Assembly: GCA_963205265.1 (NCBI GenBank)
Contig: CAUJJI010000019.1
Location: forward strand, 32,191 to 96,190
Direction: 5' to 3'
Length of the DNA stretch: 64,000 nt
DNA from: Pseudomonadota bacterium
Lineage (GTDB): Bacteria > Pseudomonadota > Alphaproteobacteria > Sphingomonadales > Sphingomonadaceae
Shown: piece after piece, positions 33,441 through 41,636 of the stretch
Layout: every line of letters begins with the position of its first letter
How positions within the stretch are numbered: position 1 is the first letter of the stretch
Position numbers and translations under genes: made by a program
The notes under the pieces: generated by a model
Databases searched by the model: none
Seen by the model: the letters and a program-made list of their open reading frames with translations, nothing else
Told to the model about the DNA's origin: nothing

Positions 33441-34655
33441 TCAACCGATCCGCTCGAGCACCATGGCGATGCCCATGCCGCCTGCCGCGCAGAGCGTGAC
33501 GAGCCCCAGCCCCAGGCTCTGCCGCTCCATCTCGTCGAGCAGGGTCCCGGCGATGATCGCGCCGGACGCGCCCAGCGGGTGGCCCATGGCGATCGCGCCG
33601 CCGTTGGCGTTCATCTTCTCGTGCGGCACCTTCATCGTTTCCATCAGCCGCAGCGGCACGGCGGCGAAGGCCTCGTTGCATTCCCACAGCTCGATGTCCG
33701 AAGGCGAAAGGCCCGCGATGGCCAGCGCCCGCGTGCAGGCCGGAGTCGGCCCGTCGAGCATCACGACCGGCTCGGAACCGACGCTGACGAAAGAACGGAT
33801 GCGCGCCCGCGGCGCCAAGCCCAGCCGCTCGCCGGCATCGGCCGAACCGACCAGGATGATCCCTGCCCCGTCGACGATTCCCGAGGAGGTGGCGGCAGTG
33901 TGGACGTGTTCGATGCGGTCGATTTCGGGATAGCGCTGGATTGCCAGCGCGTCCGATCCCCAGGCCTGGCCCAGTTCGGCAAAGGCCGGCTTCAGCGCAG
34001 CGAGCGATTCCGCAGTGGCGTCTGCACGCAGGTGCTCGTCGCGGTCCAGCAGGACCGTGCCCATGACGTCGACCACCGGAACGACCGAGCCGGCGAAGCG
34101 CCCTTCGACCCAGGCCTTGGCCGCGCGTCTCTGGCTGGCGAGGCCATAGGCATCCAGGTCCGCCCGGCTATAGCCGTGCAGCGTGGCAAGCAGGTCGGCG
34201 CTGACCCCCTGCATGATGAATGGCGTGTGGAACGAGACACGCGGATCGACGCCGTGCGGACCGCCGCCGTCCGAACCCATCGGAATGCGCGACATGCTTT
34301 CCACCCCGCCGCAAATGGCGAGATCGGCCATGCCGCAGCCGATCTTGGCGGCGACGATGCTCACCGCCTCGAGCGCCGATGCGCAGGCGCGGTTGACCTG
34401 GAGACCGGGCGTGCGGTCGGTGAACCCGGCGAGGATCGGCGCGATGCGCGGCAGCGTCGCGCCCTGTTCTCCTGCAGCGGTGACGGTGCCGATGACGACT
34501 TCGTCGAGCGAGTCGGCAGGCAGGTCGTTGCGGTCCTTCAGCGCCACCAGGAGCTGGCGCACCAGTTCCACAGGTGTCGCCTCGTGCAGGCCGCCGTCGG
34601 GCTTGCCCCGCCCGCGCGGGGTGCGGACGTGATCGAAGATAAAGGTATCGCGCAT
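33441..34655 (-). CDS. Acetyl-CoA C-acyltransferase (thiolase)
   Basis: Catalytic NRACASALEAV, NEAFAAVPLR, GGAIAMGHPLGASG, TLCAAGGMGIAMVLERI. Confidence 0.94.
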   Translation of the reverse strand: MRDTFIFDHVRTPRGRGKPDGGLHEATPVELVRQLLVALKDRNDLPADSLDEVVIGTVTAAGEQGATLPRIAPILAGFTDRTPGLQVNRACASALEAVSIVAAKIGCGMADLAICGGVESMSRIPMGSDGGGPHGVDPRVSFHTPFIMQGVSADLLATLHGYSRADLDAYGLASQRRAAKAWVEGRFAGSVVPVVDVMGTVLLDRDEHLRADATAESLAALKPAFAELGQAWGSDALAIQRYPEIDRIEHVHTAATSSGIVDGAGIILVGSADAGERLGLAPRARIRSFVSVGSEPVVMLDGPTPACTRALAIAGLSPSDIELWECNEAFAAVPLRLMETMKVPHEKMNANGGAIAMGHPLGASGAIIAGTLLDEMERQSLGLGLVTLCAAGGMGIAMVLERIG

Positions 34656-34687
34656 GGCGGTGAGCGGCTCCCTGCCGGAAATTTCGA

Positions 34688-34701
34688 TATAACGCATTAT
34701 A
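34688..34701. promoter_or_regulatory. Motif A site (TATAA-N4-TTATA) upstream of thiolase
   Basis: TATAACGCATTATA, 33 bp upstream of the thiolase start. Confidence 0.5.
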
Positions 34702-34771
34702 AGTTTGGCCAGGGCAGTCAAGCGCCACCGTCGCCCGAAACGGGCGGTCGGCTCTCCGGCGGCGGGACAGG

Positions 34772-35455
34772 TCAGGCGGGTGGCAGGCCCTCTTCGCGGA
34801 TCGCCGCTGCCAGCCGCGCGCGCTCGGGGCCGTCCAACAGGCCGAGGAAGACCAGCGCGAAGCCCGCGCGCAGCTGGCCGTGCAGCTGGGCCGGGGTCCA
34901 GTCCTGTGCCGCCCACATCTCGAAGCTGGCATCGAACAAGCGCACCAGCGTGGTCTCGATCGCCGAGGCCGGGACATCGGCAGGGATCAGCCGGTCGGCG
35001 GCGAGGCTGGCGACCAGCGGGTGGACGATCTCGTGCGACAGCGAGAGGTTGAGCTGGCGATGCTCCGCCAGGTCGAGCCCGTAGAGCGCCTTCCACAGGT
35101 TGCGGAACAGCCGTCCATGATCCTCGTATGCGACGATCAGGCGGTCCACCACGCCCAGGATCCGCTCGCTGGCAGGCAGGCCTTCCATCCACGCCGAATC
35201 GCGCCGGAAGCCCCGCACCAGCCGCTCGAAAACCTGGGCGAGCACCGCTGCCTTCGAGCCGAAGAGATTATAGGGCGTTGCCAGGCTGACCCCCGCCCGC
35301 TTGGCGAGCTCGGGCATGGAGAAGCTGCCGTCGTCGCGCTCGGCGATCAGCTCGCTGGCGGCCCGCACCAGCCGCCGTCGCCGCTCCTCTACGCCTTGCT
35401 GGCGCTTGCCCGGTGAGGCAGAGGCAGGTTCGGCAGAGGGAGGGGCTGCGCTCAT
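34772..35455 (-). CDS. TetR-family transcriptional regulator
   Basis: RRRRLVRAASELIAERDDGSFSMPELAKRAGVSLATPYNLFGSKAAVLAQVFERL. Confidence 0.92.
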   Translation of the reverse strand: MSAAPPSAEPASASPGKRQQGVEERRRRLVRAASELIAERDDGSFSMPELAKRAGVSLATPYNLFGSKAAVLAQVFERLVRGFRRDSAWMEGLPASERILGVVDRLIVAYEDHGRLFRNLWKALYGLDLAEHRQLNLSLSHEIVHPLVASLAADRLIPADVPASAIETTLVRLFDASFEMWAAQDWTPAQLHGQLRAGFALVFLGLLDGPERARLAAAIREEGLPPA

Positions 35456-35514
35456 CAGCCAGGGCCTAGCATGCGTGCGCGCCGGTCGCATAGTCTGCTG
35501 GCAGGCCGCAATAT

Positions 35515-35544
35515 TGCGTATCTATATCCCATTATAGATACGCA
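35515..35544. promoter_or_regulatory. 30-bp palindrome in the tetR/hsaC-like divergent promoter
   Basis: TGCGTATCTATA-TCCCAT-TATAGATACGCA; perfect 12-bp arms. Confidence 0.7.
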
Positions 35545-35555
35545 TATATCGACCA

Positions 35556-35569
35556 TATAAGGCCTTATT
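35556..35569. promoter_or_regulatory. Motif A-like site next to tetR
   Basis: TATAAGGCCTTATT; one mismatch from TATAA-N4-TTATA; contains ATAAGGCCTTAT palindrome. Confidence 0.45.
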
Positions 35570-35692
35570 GCACGCTTATGCGGTCTGAAGTTCAATTTTT
35601 TTGACGCATTTCCGCATTTCCTTGATCGCAATCAATCTCTCCGCGACCGCGGCGGTGCAGGTTCGCCCGGTCAAGCCCCTTAGGAGAGTCGC

Positions 35693-36610
35693 ATGGAAGT
35701 CGCCGCCCTGGCCTATAGCGTCATTTCGGCGCGCCAGCCCGATCAATGGGCCCGCTTCGGCGAGGAGATCGCCGGGTTCTGCGCGCGCGAGGTGCCCGGC
35801 GGGATCGCCCTGCGCCTGGACGAGCGCGCCGGGCGCCTGTTCGTCCAGCCTGCGGGCGAGGATCGCTACTTCGCCAGCGGCTGGGAACTGCGTTCGGAAG
35901 CAGACTTCGTCTCCGCGCTGGCAGAGCTGGCGGCCAGGGGCGTCGCCTTCACCCGCGCCACCAGCGCCGAGCGAGCGCTGCGCCATGTCACCGACATGGC
36001 CTGGATCCTCGATCCGTCTGGAAACCGGCACGAGTTGAGCTACGGCTATGTCACCGATTTCGCCCGGTTCTGCTCGCCCACCGGCACCCGCTTCGTTACC
36101 GGCGAGCTCGGCTATGGCCACATGGTCCTGCCCGCCCCCCAGATCGCCGCGACGCGTGCTTTCCTGATCGACGTGCTGGGCCTCGGCGTGTCGGACTTCA
36201 TGATCCACCGCCCGCTCGGCCCCGGTGGCCCCGAGATGCGGATCGACTTCATGCACTGCGCCAACGGCCGCCACCACAGCCTTGCCCTGTTCGAGGGCGA
36301 GGTCCCTTCGGGCTGCGTCCACCTGATGGTCGAGGTCGAAACGATCGACGAGGTCGGCCACGCCCATGACCGGATGCTGGCCGCCGGCGCGCGGATGATG
36401 GCAACGCTGGGTCGCCACACCAACGATCGCATGATCAGCTTCTACGTCGCCACGCCCGGTGGCTTCGCGCTGGAATACGGCACTGGCGGCCGGGTGATCG
36501 ACTGGGACCGCCACGCGGTGTTCGAGAGCACCTCCGCCAGCCTGTGGGGGCACGATTTCAGCGTCGGCTTCGGTGCCGACGAGCAGGCACAACTGGCCGA
36601 CGCGGCCTGA
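35693..36610 (+). CDS. Type I extradiol dioxygenase, HsaC/BphC-like (copy 2)
   Basis: GELGYGHMVLPAPQ, GRHHSLALFEG, GGFALEYGTGG supply the His/His/Glu triad of the VOC extradiol family. Confidence 0.9.
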   Translation: MEVAALAYSVISARQPDQWARFGEEIAGFCAREVPGGIALRLDERAGRLFVQPAGEDRYFASGWELRSEADFVSALAELAARGVAFTRATSAERALRHVTDMAWILDPSGNRHELSYGYVTDFARFCSPTGTRFVTGELGYGHMVLPAPQIAATRAFLIDVLGLGVSDFMIHRPLGPGGPEMRIDFMHCANGRHHSLALFEGEVPSGCVHLMVEVETIDEVGHAHDRMLAAGARMMATLGRHTNDRMISFYVATPGGFALEYGTGGRVIDWDRHAVFESTSASLWGHDFSVGFGADEQAQLADAA

Positions 36611-36628
36611 CAAACGAGGAGTAGGATC

Positions 36629-37822
36629 ATGACCCTGGCCCAAGCCATCGAAGTACCCGCCGTCGACGAACTCGTCGCGCGCGCCGCCGCCCTGGTGCCG
36701 GTGCTGCGCGAGCGCGCCGACGCCTGCGACAAGGGCAACCGCGTCCCGGACGAAACGATCCGCGACTTCCAGGCAGCCGGGTTCTTCAAGATCCTGCAGC
36801 CGCGTCGCTGGGGTGGCTACGAGATGGACCCCGAGGCCTTCTACGCGGTGCAGATGAAAGTGGCGGAAGGCTGCATGTCTTCTGCCTGGGTGCTGGGCGT
36901 GGTGGCGGTGCACAACTGGCAGCTCGCGCTGTTTCACCCCCAGGCGCAGGACGATGTGTGGAAGGACGACCCCTCCACGCTGATCTCGTCCTCCTATATG
37001 CCGCGGGCCGAGGTGACGCCGGTGGACGGCGGCTACCGCATCTCCGGCCGCTGGGGCTTTTCCTCGGGCGTCGACCATTGCCAGTGGGCCTTCCTGGGCG
37101 GGCAGGTCAAGGATCCCGAGACCGGAGCGCCGGATTTCGTCACCTTCCTGGTGCCGCGCAGGGACTTCGAGGTGCTGCCGATCTGGGACACGATCGGGCT
37201 GGGCGGGACCGGCAGCCATGACGTGACGGTGAAGGACGCCTTCGTCCCGGCCTATCGCACTCACCGTTCGAAAGACGGGTTCGCCGCGACCAACCCTGGT
37301 GCCAAGTCCAATCCCGGGCCGCTCTACAAGCTGCCTTTCGGCCAGGTCTTCGTCCGCGCTGTCTCATCTTCGTCGATCGGGGCGCTGCAGGGCGCGCTCG
37401 ACATCTTCCGCGAGAAAGGCGCGAAGCGGAAAAGCAACAACACGCTTGCCAGCATATCGGGCGATCCCGACGTCCAGACGCTGCTGGCCGAGACCCAGTC
37501 GGCGATCGACGAGATGAAGACCGTGCTCTACCGCAACTTCGGCGTGCTCAACGACTGCGCGCGCCGGGGCGAACAGGCCGACCTCGATACCCGGCTGCGC
37601 TTCCGCTTCCAGTCGGCTCAGATCTCGGGGCGCTGCTGCGAGCTGATCAGCCGGATGTTCTACCTGAGCGGGGCCGACGGCATCTATCGCGGCAATCCGA
37701 TTGCGCGGACCTTCTGCGATATCCACAGCGGCCGCACCCACGTGGCGAACAATCCCAACACGGTCGGGCGCAATGTCGGGGCGGTGATGCTGGGGGGTGC
37801 CAACACCGACAGCTTCATCTGA
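36629..37822 (+). CDS. Flavin-dependent monooxygenase of the acyl-CoA dehydrogenase fold, HsaA-like (copy 2)
   Basis: FFKILQPRRWGGYEMDPEAFYAVQMKVAEGCMSSAWVLGVVAVHNWQLALF; GTGSHDVTVKDAFVP; next to HsaC-like. Confidence 0.87.
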   Translation: MTLAQAIEVPAVDELVARAAALVPVLRERADACDKGNRVPDETIRDFQAAGFFKILQPRRWGGYEMDPEAFYAVQMKVAEGCMSSAWVLGVVAVHNWQLALFHPQAQDDVWKDDPSTLISSSYMPRAEVTPVDGGYRISGRWGFSSGVDHCQWAFLGGQVKDPETGAPDFVTFLVPRRDFEVLPIWDTIGLGGTGSHDVTVKDAFVPAYRTHRSKDGFAATNPGAKSNPGPLYKLPFGQVFVRAVSSSSIGALQGALDIFREKGAKRKSNNTLASISGDPDVQTLLAETQSAIDEMKTVLYRNFGVLNDCARRGEQADLDTRLRFRFQSAQISGRCCELISRMFYLSGADGIYRGNPIARTFCDIHSGRTHVANNPNTVGRNVGAVMLGGANTDSFI

Positions 37823-37852
37823 GGCCCGGACGCCGGAAGGCGGCGGTCCCGA

Positions 37853-38344
37853 TCAGTCGCCGTCGTCTTCCACTACGCCACGCGAGGTGATCTTGGCCAT
37901 GCGGGCGTTGTACTTGATCGTCTTGACCGCGATCGAGGTCTCGACGTGGTGCACGCCCGGGATGCCGAGGATACGGTCCGAGGCGGTCTCGACCAACTGG
38001 TCGAGCTCGCTGATCAGGCACACGGCCAGGATGTTGAACTGCCCCATGGTGATCATCACCGCGTTGATCATCGGCAAGCCGGAGATTTCGTGAGCGATCT
38101 CGCGCACGCGGTCGACGTCGGCCTGGATGCTGATGAAGGCAAGCCGCGAATTCTTCGCCATGCCGAAGCTGGTGATCGCGGTAAATGCGATCAGCCCGTC
38201 CTGCTGCAATCGCTTGATTCGCCCGCGCACCGTGCCCTCGGTGACGCCCAGCTCGCTCGCAACCTTGCGGTTCGAGACGCGGGCATCGCGCGAAAGCAGC
38301 TCGATCAGCTGGAGATCAAGTTCGTCGATCTGGACATCGGCCAT
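37853..38344 (-). CDS. Lrp/AsnC-family regulator
   Basis: DELDLQLIELLSRDARVSNRKVASELGVTEGTVRGRIKRLQQDGLI. Confidence 0.93.
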   Translation of the reverse strand: MADVQIDELDLQLIELLSRDARVSNRKVASELGVTEGTVRGRIKRLQQDGLIAFTAITSFGMAKNSRLAFISIQADVDRVREIAHEISGLPMINAVMITMGQFNILAVCLISELDQLVETASDRILGIPGVHHVETSIAVKTIKYNARMAKITSRGVVEDDGD

Positions 38345-38347
38345 GGC

Positions 38348-38821
38348 TCAGCTCCTTGCCTCGATCGGCGCGACATCGAACTGGTACTTGACGATATCGA
38401 CCACGATCGACGGGACCAGACTGCGGATGCCGCGAACCTTGGAAAACTTTTCGAGCAGCAGGCTGGAAAGATCCTCGAGCCCGTGCAGCGCCACCAGCAT
38501 GTCGATGTCGTAGCGACCGGTGACCAGGTGGGTGGCGAAGACCTCGGGGATCTGGGCCAGGTCGTGCGCCACCTGCGAAGCCGGGCGACCATCCACTTCC
38601 ACCATCACCCGCATCAGGAAGTTGAAGCCGTGAGCCGAAAAATCGGACACGGCGACGACGCGCAGCATGTTCGCTTCCTCCATGCGCTTGATGCGCGAGG
38701 AAACGGTGGTCGCGGTCAGGCCCAGGCCCTCGGCGATCTGCTGGTTGGAGGCGCGCCCGTGGCGGCGCAGATGCTCGATGATCTTGTGATCTACGGCATC
38801 CAACTGGATTGGCTGTGTCAT
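38348..38821 (-). CDS. Lrp/AsnC-family regulator
   Basis: LDAVDHKIIEHLRRHGRASNQQIAEGLGLTATTVSSRIKRMEEANML. Confidence 0.93.
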   Translation of the reverse strand: MTQPIQLDAVDHKIIEHLRRHGRASNQQIAEGLGLTATTVSSRIKRMEEANMLRVVAVSDFSAHGFNFLMRVMVEVDGRPASQVAHDLAQIPEVFATHLVTGRYDIDMLVALHGLEDLSSLLLEKFSKVRGIRSLVPSIVVDIVKYQFDVAPIEARS

Positions 38822-39012
38822 GGTGACCCGTTTACGCTTGGCTCGCGATCAACTGCGCGGCAGGGGCGCACTCGTCAACCGCAATGTTGCAAACCTGTTT
38901 CAACGGGCAATTCCCGTCGCCGGCGCCTTGCCCGCCCGGTCGATCCAGCCGGGCGCGCCGGGCGCCACCTCGAATAGCGAACAAAAGCCGCAGTTGAGCG
39001 GCACCGGCGCGC

Positions 39013-39888
39013 TCAGCCGCGGCCCTTGCCGACGTAATCGCCATGGCCTTCGTGGCACAGGCGGTTGGTATCGGCCCAGGTGCCGTCGGGGATCACCGGC
39101 GTGATGCCCAGCTCCTCGCGGATGTCGGCGACCTGCCAGTCGACCATGTCGCGCCAGGGGGCGAGCATGATCGGGTAGTGCCAGTTGCGCCCCTGTTCCG
39201 CCCCCTTGAACTCCGCCTCGAGATTCACCGCCATTGCCTCGGGGTAATAGAGCGCGTCCTTCAGGATCGTCTTGGCCTTGAGGTAGGCGAAGACGCGGTT
39301 GAAGAAGTTGGCCAGCTCGGGCCGGAAATAGCGGGCCCGGGCGTGCATGTTGGCCGTAACCATCGCCACTTCGCCGCCGTGGTTGGGACCGAAGCCCGTC
39401 ACCATGTGCTCGATATCGTGAGTCAGCGAAGTCTGGCGCAGGTAATAGGTGAAGTCGTTGGTCACCTGGACTTCCTGGAAGAACAGGTCGAGGCGATAGC
39501 CGGTTTCCTCCATCCACTGCCGCAGCGCCTCGCCCAGGGTGCCGGGCGCGCAGGCCTTCACCTCGTCAAGGCTGAAGTCCGACAGCTGGCGCCGGTCGAG
39601 CCACTCGCGAAAGCGCGGCAGGCGGGCCTTCTCCTCCTCGAACAGTCGCAGGATCACCGGCATGTCTTCCAGCTCGTGAAGGATCTGGGCGACTTCGGGG
39701 ATGAAGGCGGTGTTGGGCAAGTCGGCGCCGTTGCGGCGCAGCATCTCCTGCGCGATCAGCGCGCGCAGCCCGGCGTGATTGAGGTAGGGCGAATTGCTGA
39801 CCAGCAGTGAACTCTCGGTGGCGATGCTGACTATCCCGCCGTTGAAATAGGCCCGGTCGGCATCGCTCACTCGCGCTTGCGTGTTCAT
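39013..39888 (-). CDS. Coq4-family protein
   Basis: SLTHDIEHMVTGFGPNHGGEVAMV matches the Coq4 HDxxH-x11-E signature. Confidence 0.8.
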   Translation of the reverse strand: MNTQARVSDADRAYFNGGIVSIATESSLLVSNSPYLNHAGLRALIAQEMLRRNGADLPNTAFIPEVAQILHELEDMPVILRLFEEEKARLPRFREWLDRRQLSDFSLDEVKACAPGTLGEALRQWMEETGYRLDLFFQEVQVTNDFTYYLRQTSLTHDIEHMVTGFGPNHGGEVAMVTANMHARARYFRPELANFFNRVFAYLKAKTILKDALYYPEAMAVNLEAEFKGAEQGRNWHYPIMLAPWRDMVDWQVADIREELGITPVIPDGTWADTNRLCHEGHGDYVGKGRG

Positions 39889-39893
39889 CGCAC

Positions 39894-41636
39894 TTACTCC
39901 GCAGCTTGCGCCACCCTGGCGCTGTCATGGACAGGGGAAAGGAACTGGCCCGGGGTCGCCCCGGTATAGGCGCCGTTCTCGAAAGTCGGCACGCCGTTCA
40001 CCATGGTCAGGCGGGCAGGCATGGCATCGCGAGTGAAGCGCCAGGTCGTGCCGCCCTTGCCATCGGGTACGTCGTGCGCCTTGCGCATCGGCCGGCGCTC
40101 GATCTCGGCAAGATCGAATACGCAGATGTCCGCCCGCTTGCCCGGCGCGATCGTGCCGCGATCGTGGAGGCGGAAATGTTCGGCAAGCTTGCCCGTCATC
40201 ACGTGGACCGCCTCTTCCAGCGCCAGCTTGCCCTCGTCGCGCACGTATTGAGTCAGCAGCAGCGCATTCTCGCCGCCGCCGCACAGCATCTGCAGGTGCG
40301 CACCCGCGTCGGAGATGTTGCCGACGGTCCGGTGGTCCCGCATCAGCGCGATGGTCAACGCCTCGTCCTTGGGGAACGGCGCCATGTGGACCGTCGAGCG
40401 GGTGCCGTTGTCGAGCAGCCAGTCGGCCATCGCGTCGGAGCGGTGCAAGCCCCGCTGCGCGGCATGGGCTTCCAGAGTCAGGCCCAGCGGGCCTGTGCCG
40501 TTCTCCGAATCGAGCAGCAGCAGCTCCTGCGGATTCTTGAGCGGGCTGTGGTCCCAGGCCTCGTTGTCCCAGCTTTCCCGGGCCCGGGCTCGCCAGGCGG
40601 GATCGGAAAGCAGCGCGCGCTTTTCCTCGTGCGTTTCGGCCAGCACCACTTCGTGCCAGACGTAGTCGTTGCACTGCGCGAAGATCAGCGATTTGACGAT
40701 CGACAGCACGTTGGTGGGCGAGACGTGGGCAAAGCCCGGCCAAACGTCGATCCCTGCCGCGCGCATCGAGGCGATCGAACGCTGCATCGGCTCGAGCATG
40801 GGCTTCTGGAATTCAAGCGTCGGCACGCCGCCGGCGATCTGCACGCGAATTGCGCGGCCCGCCAGCAGGCGCTCCAGCCGCTCGAGATTGGCTGGGCCGG
40901 TCATCCGCATGAAGGTATCGACGATCACTTGGTAGCAGGCCGCCGGATGCCGCTCCATCACGTCGAACAGCGCGGCGAATTCGGCATCGCAGGCAAGCAG
41001 CGAGGGCACGGGGCGGTTCGATCCGTCGTGATCGTGCATGTTGTCCGAAAGGCCGAGCGCACCGGCGCAAAGCGCATCGTCGAGCAGTTCGGCCATGCGG
41101 GCGATCTCCTGCGGCGTTGCCGCGCGCTCCCAGGCTTCCACCCCCATCGCCGCCAGGCGCAGCGCGATGTGGCCGACGTAGGCGGCATAGTTCAGCGGCA
41201 CCCGCACATTGCGCTCGGCCGAGGCCTTGTATTCCGACCACAGGTTCCAGTCCCAGGGCAGGTTCTGGAGGAAAGGCTCCATCGGGATATCTTCGAAGAA
41301 GCTGAAGATGCCGATCATCTCGCGCTGCGCAGGCATGTAGCGATGCAGGGGCGCGGCGGTGAAGCCGCAGTTGCCCAGGATCATCGTCGTCGCGCCATAG
41401 CCGGGGAGCGGGTCGAGGTCCGGCTGCCACCACATCGTGCCGTCGTAGTGCGTGTGGCTTTCGATGAAGCCGGGAGCCACGTGGCAGCCGCCAGCATCGA
41501 ACACCCGCTCGCCGCGGGGGGCCAGGTTCGGACCGACCTCGACGATCGTGCCGCCGCTGACCCGCACGTCGGCCGCAAAGGGCGGCGCTCCCGTGCCGTC
41601 GACGACAATGCCGTTGGTGATGAGGATATCGCTCAT
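39894..41636 (-). CDS. N-acyl-D-amino-acid deacylase-family amidohydrolase (second copy)
   Basis: ILITNGIVVDGTGAPPF...GFIESHTHYDGTMWWQPDLDPLPGYGATTMILGNCGFTAAPL; GNISDAGAHLQMLCGGGE. Confidence 0.87.
   Translation of the reverse strand: MSDILITNGIVVDGTGAPPFAADVRVSGGTIVEVGPNLAPRGERVFDAGGCHVAPGFIESHTHYDGTMWWQPDLDPLPGYGATTMILGNCGFTAAPLHRYMPAQREMIGIFSFFEDIPMEPFLQNLPWDWNLWSEYKASAERNVRVPLNYAAYVGHIALRLAAMGVEAWERAATPQEIARMAELLDDALCAGALGLSDNMHDHDGSNRPVPSLLACDAEFAALFDVMERHPAACYQVIVDTFMRMTGPANLERLERLLAGRAIRVQIAGGVPTLEFQKPMLEPMQRSIASMRAAGIDVWPGFAHVSPTNVLSIVKSLIFAQCNDYVWHEVVLAETHEEKRALLSDPAWRARARESWDNEAWDHSPLKNPQELLLLDSENGTGPLGLTLEAHAAQRGLHRSDAMADWLLDNGTRSTVHMAPFPKDEALTIALMRDHRTVGNISDAGAHLQMLCGGGENALLLTQYVRDEGKLALEEAVHVMTGKLAEHFRLHDRGTIAPGKRADICVFDLAEIERRPMRKAHDVPDGKGGTTWRFTRDAMPARLTMVNGVPTFENGAYTGATPGQFLSPVHDSARVAQAAE

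Noticed and set aside
33441-34655. Thiolase CAAGGMG instead of the commoner CxGGGMG as a defect
   Set aside because: CAAGG-type ends occur in functional FadI-like thiolases as I recall, and all catalytic residues are present
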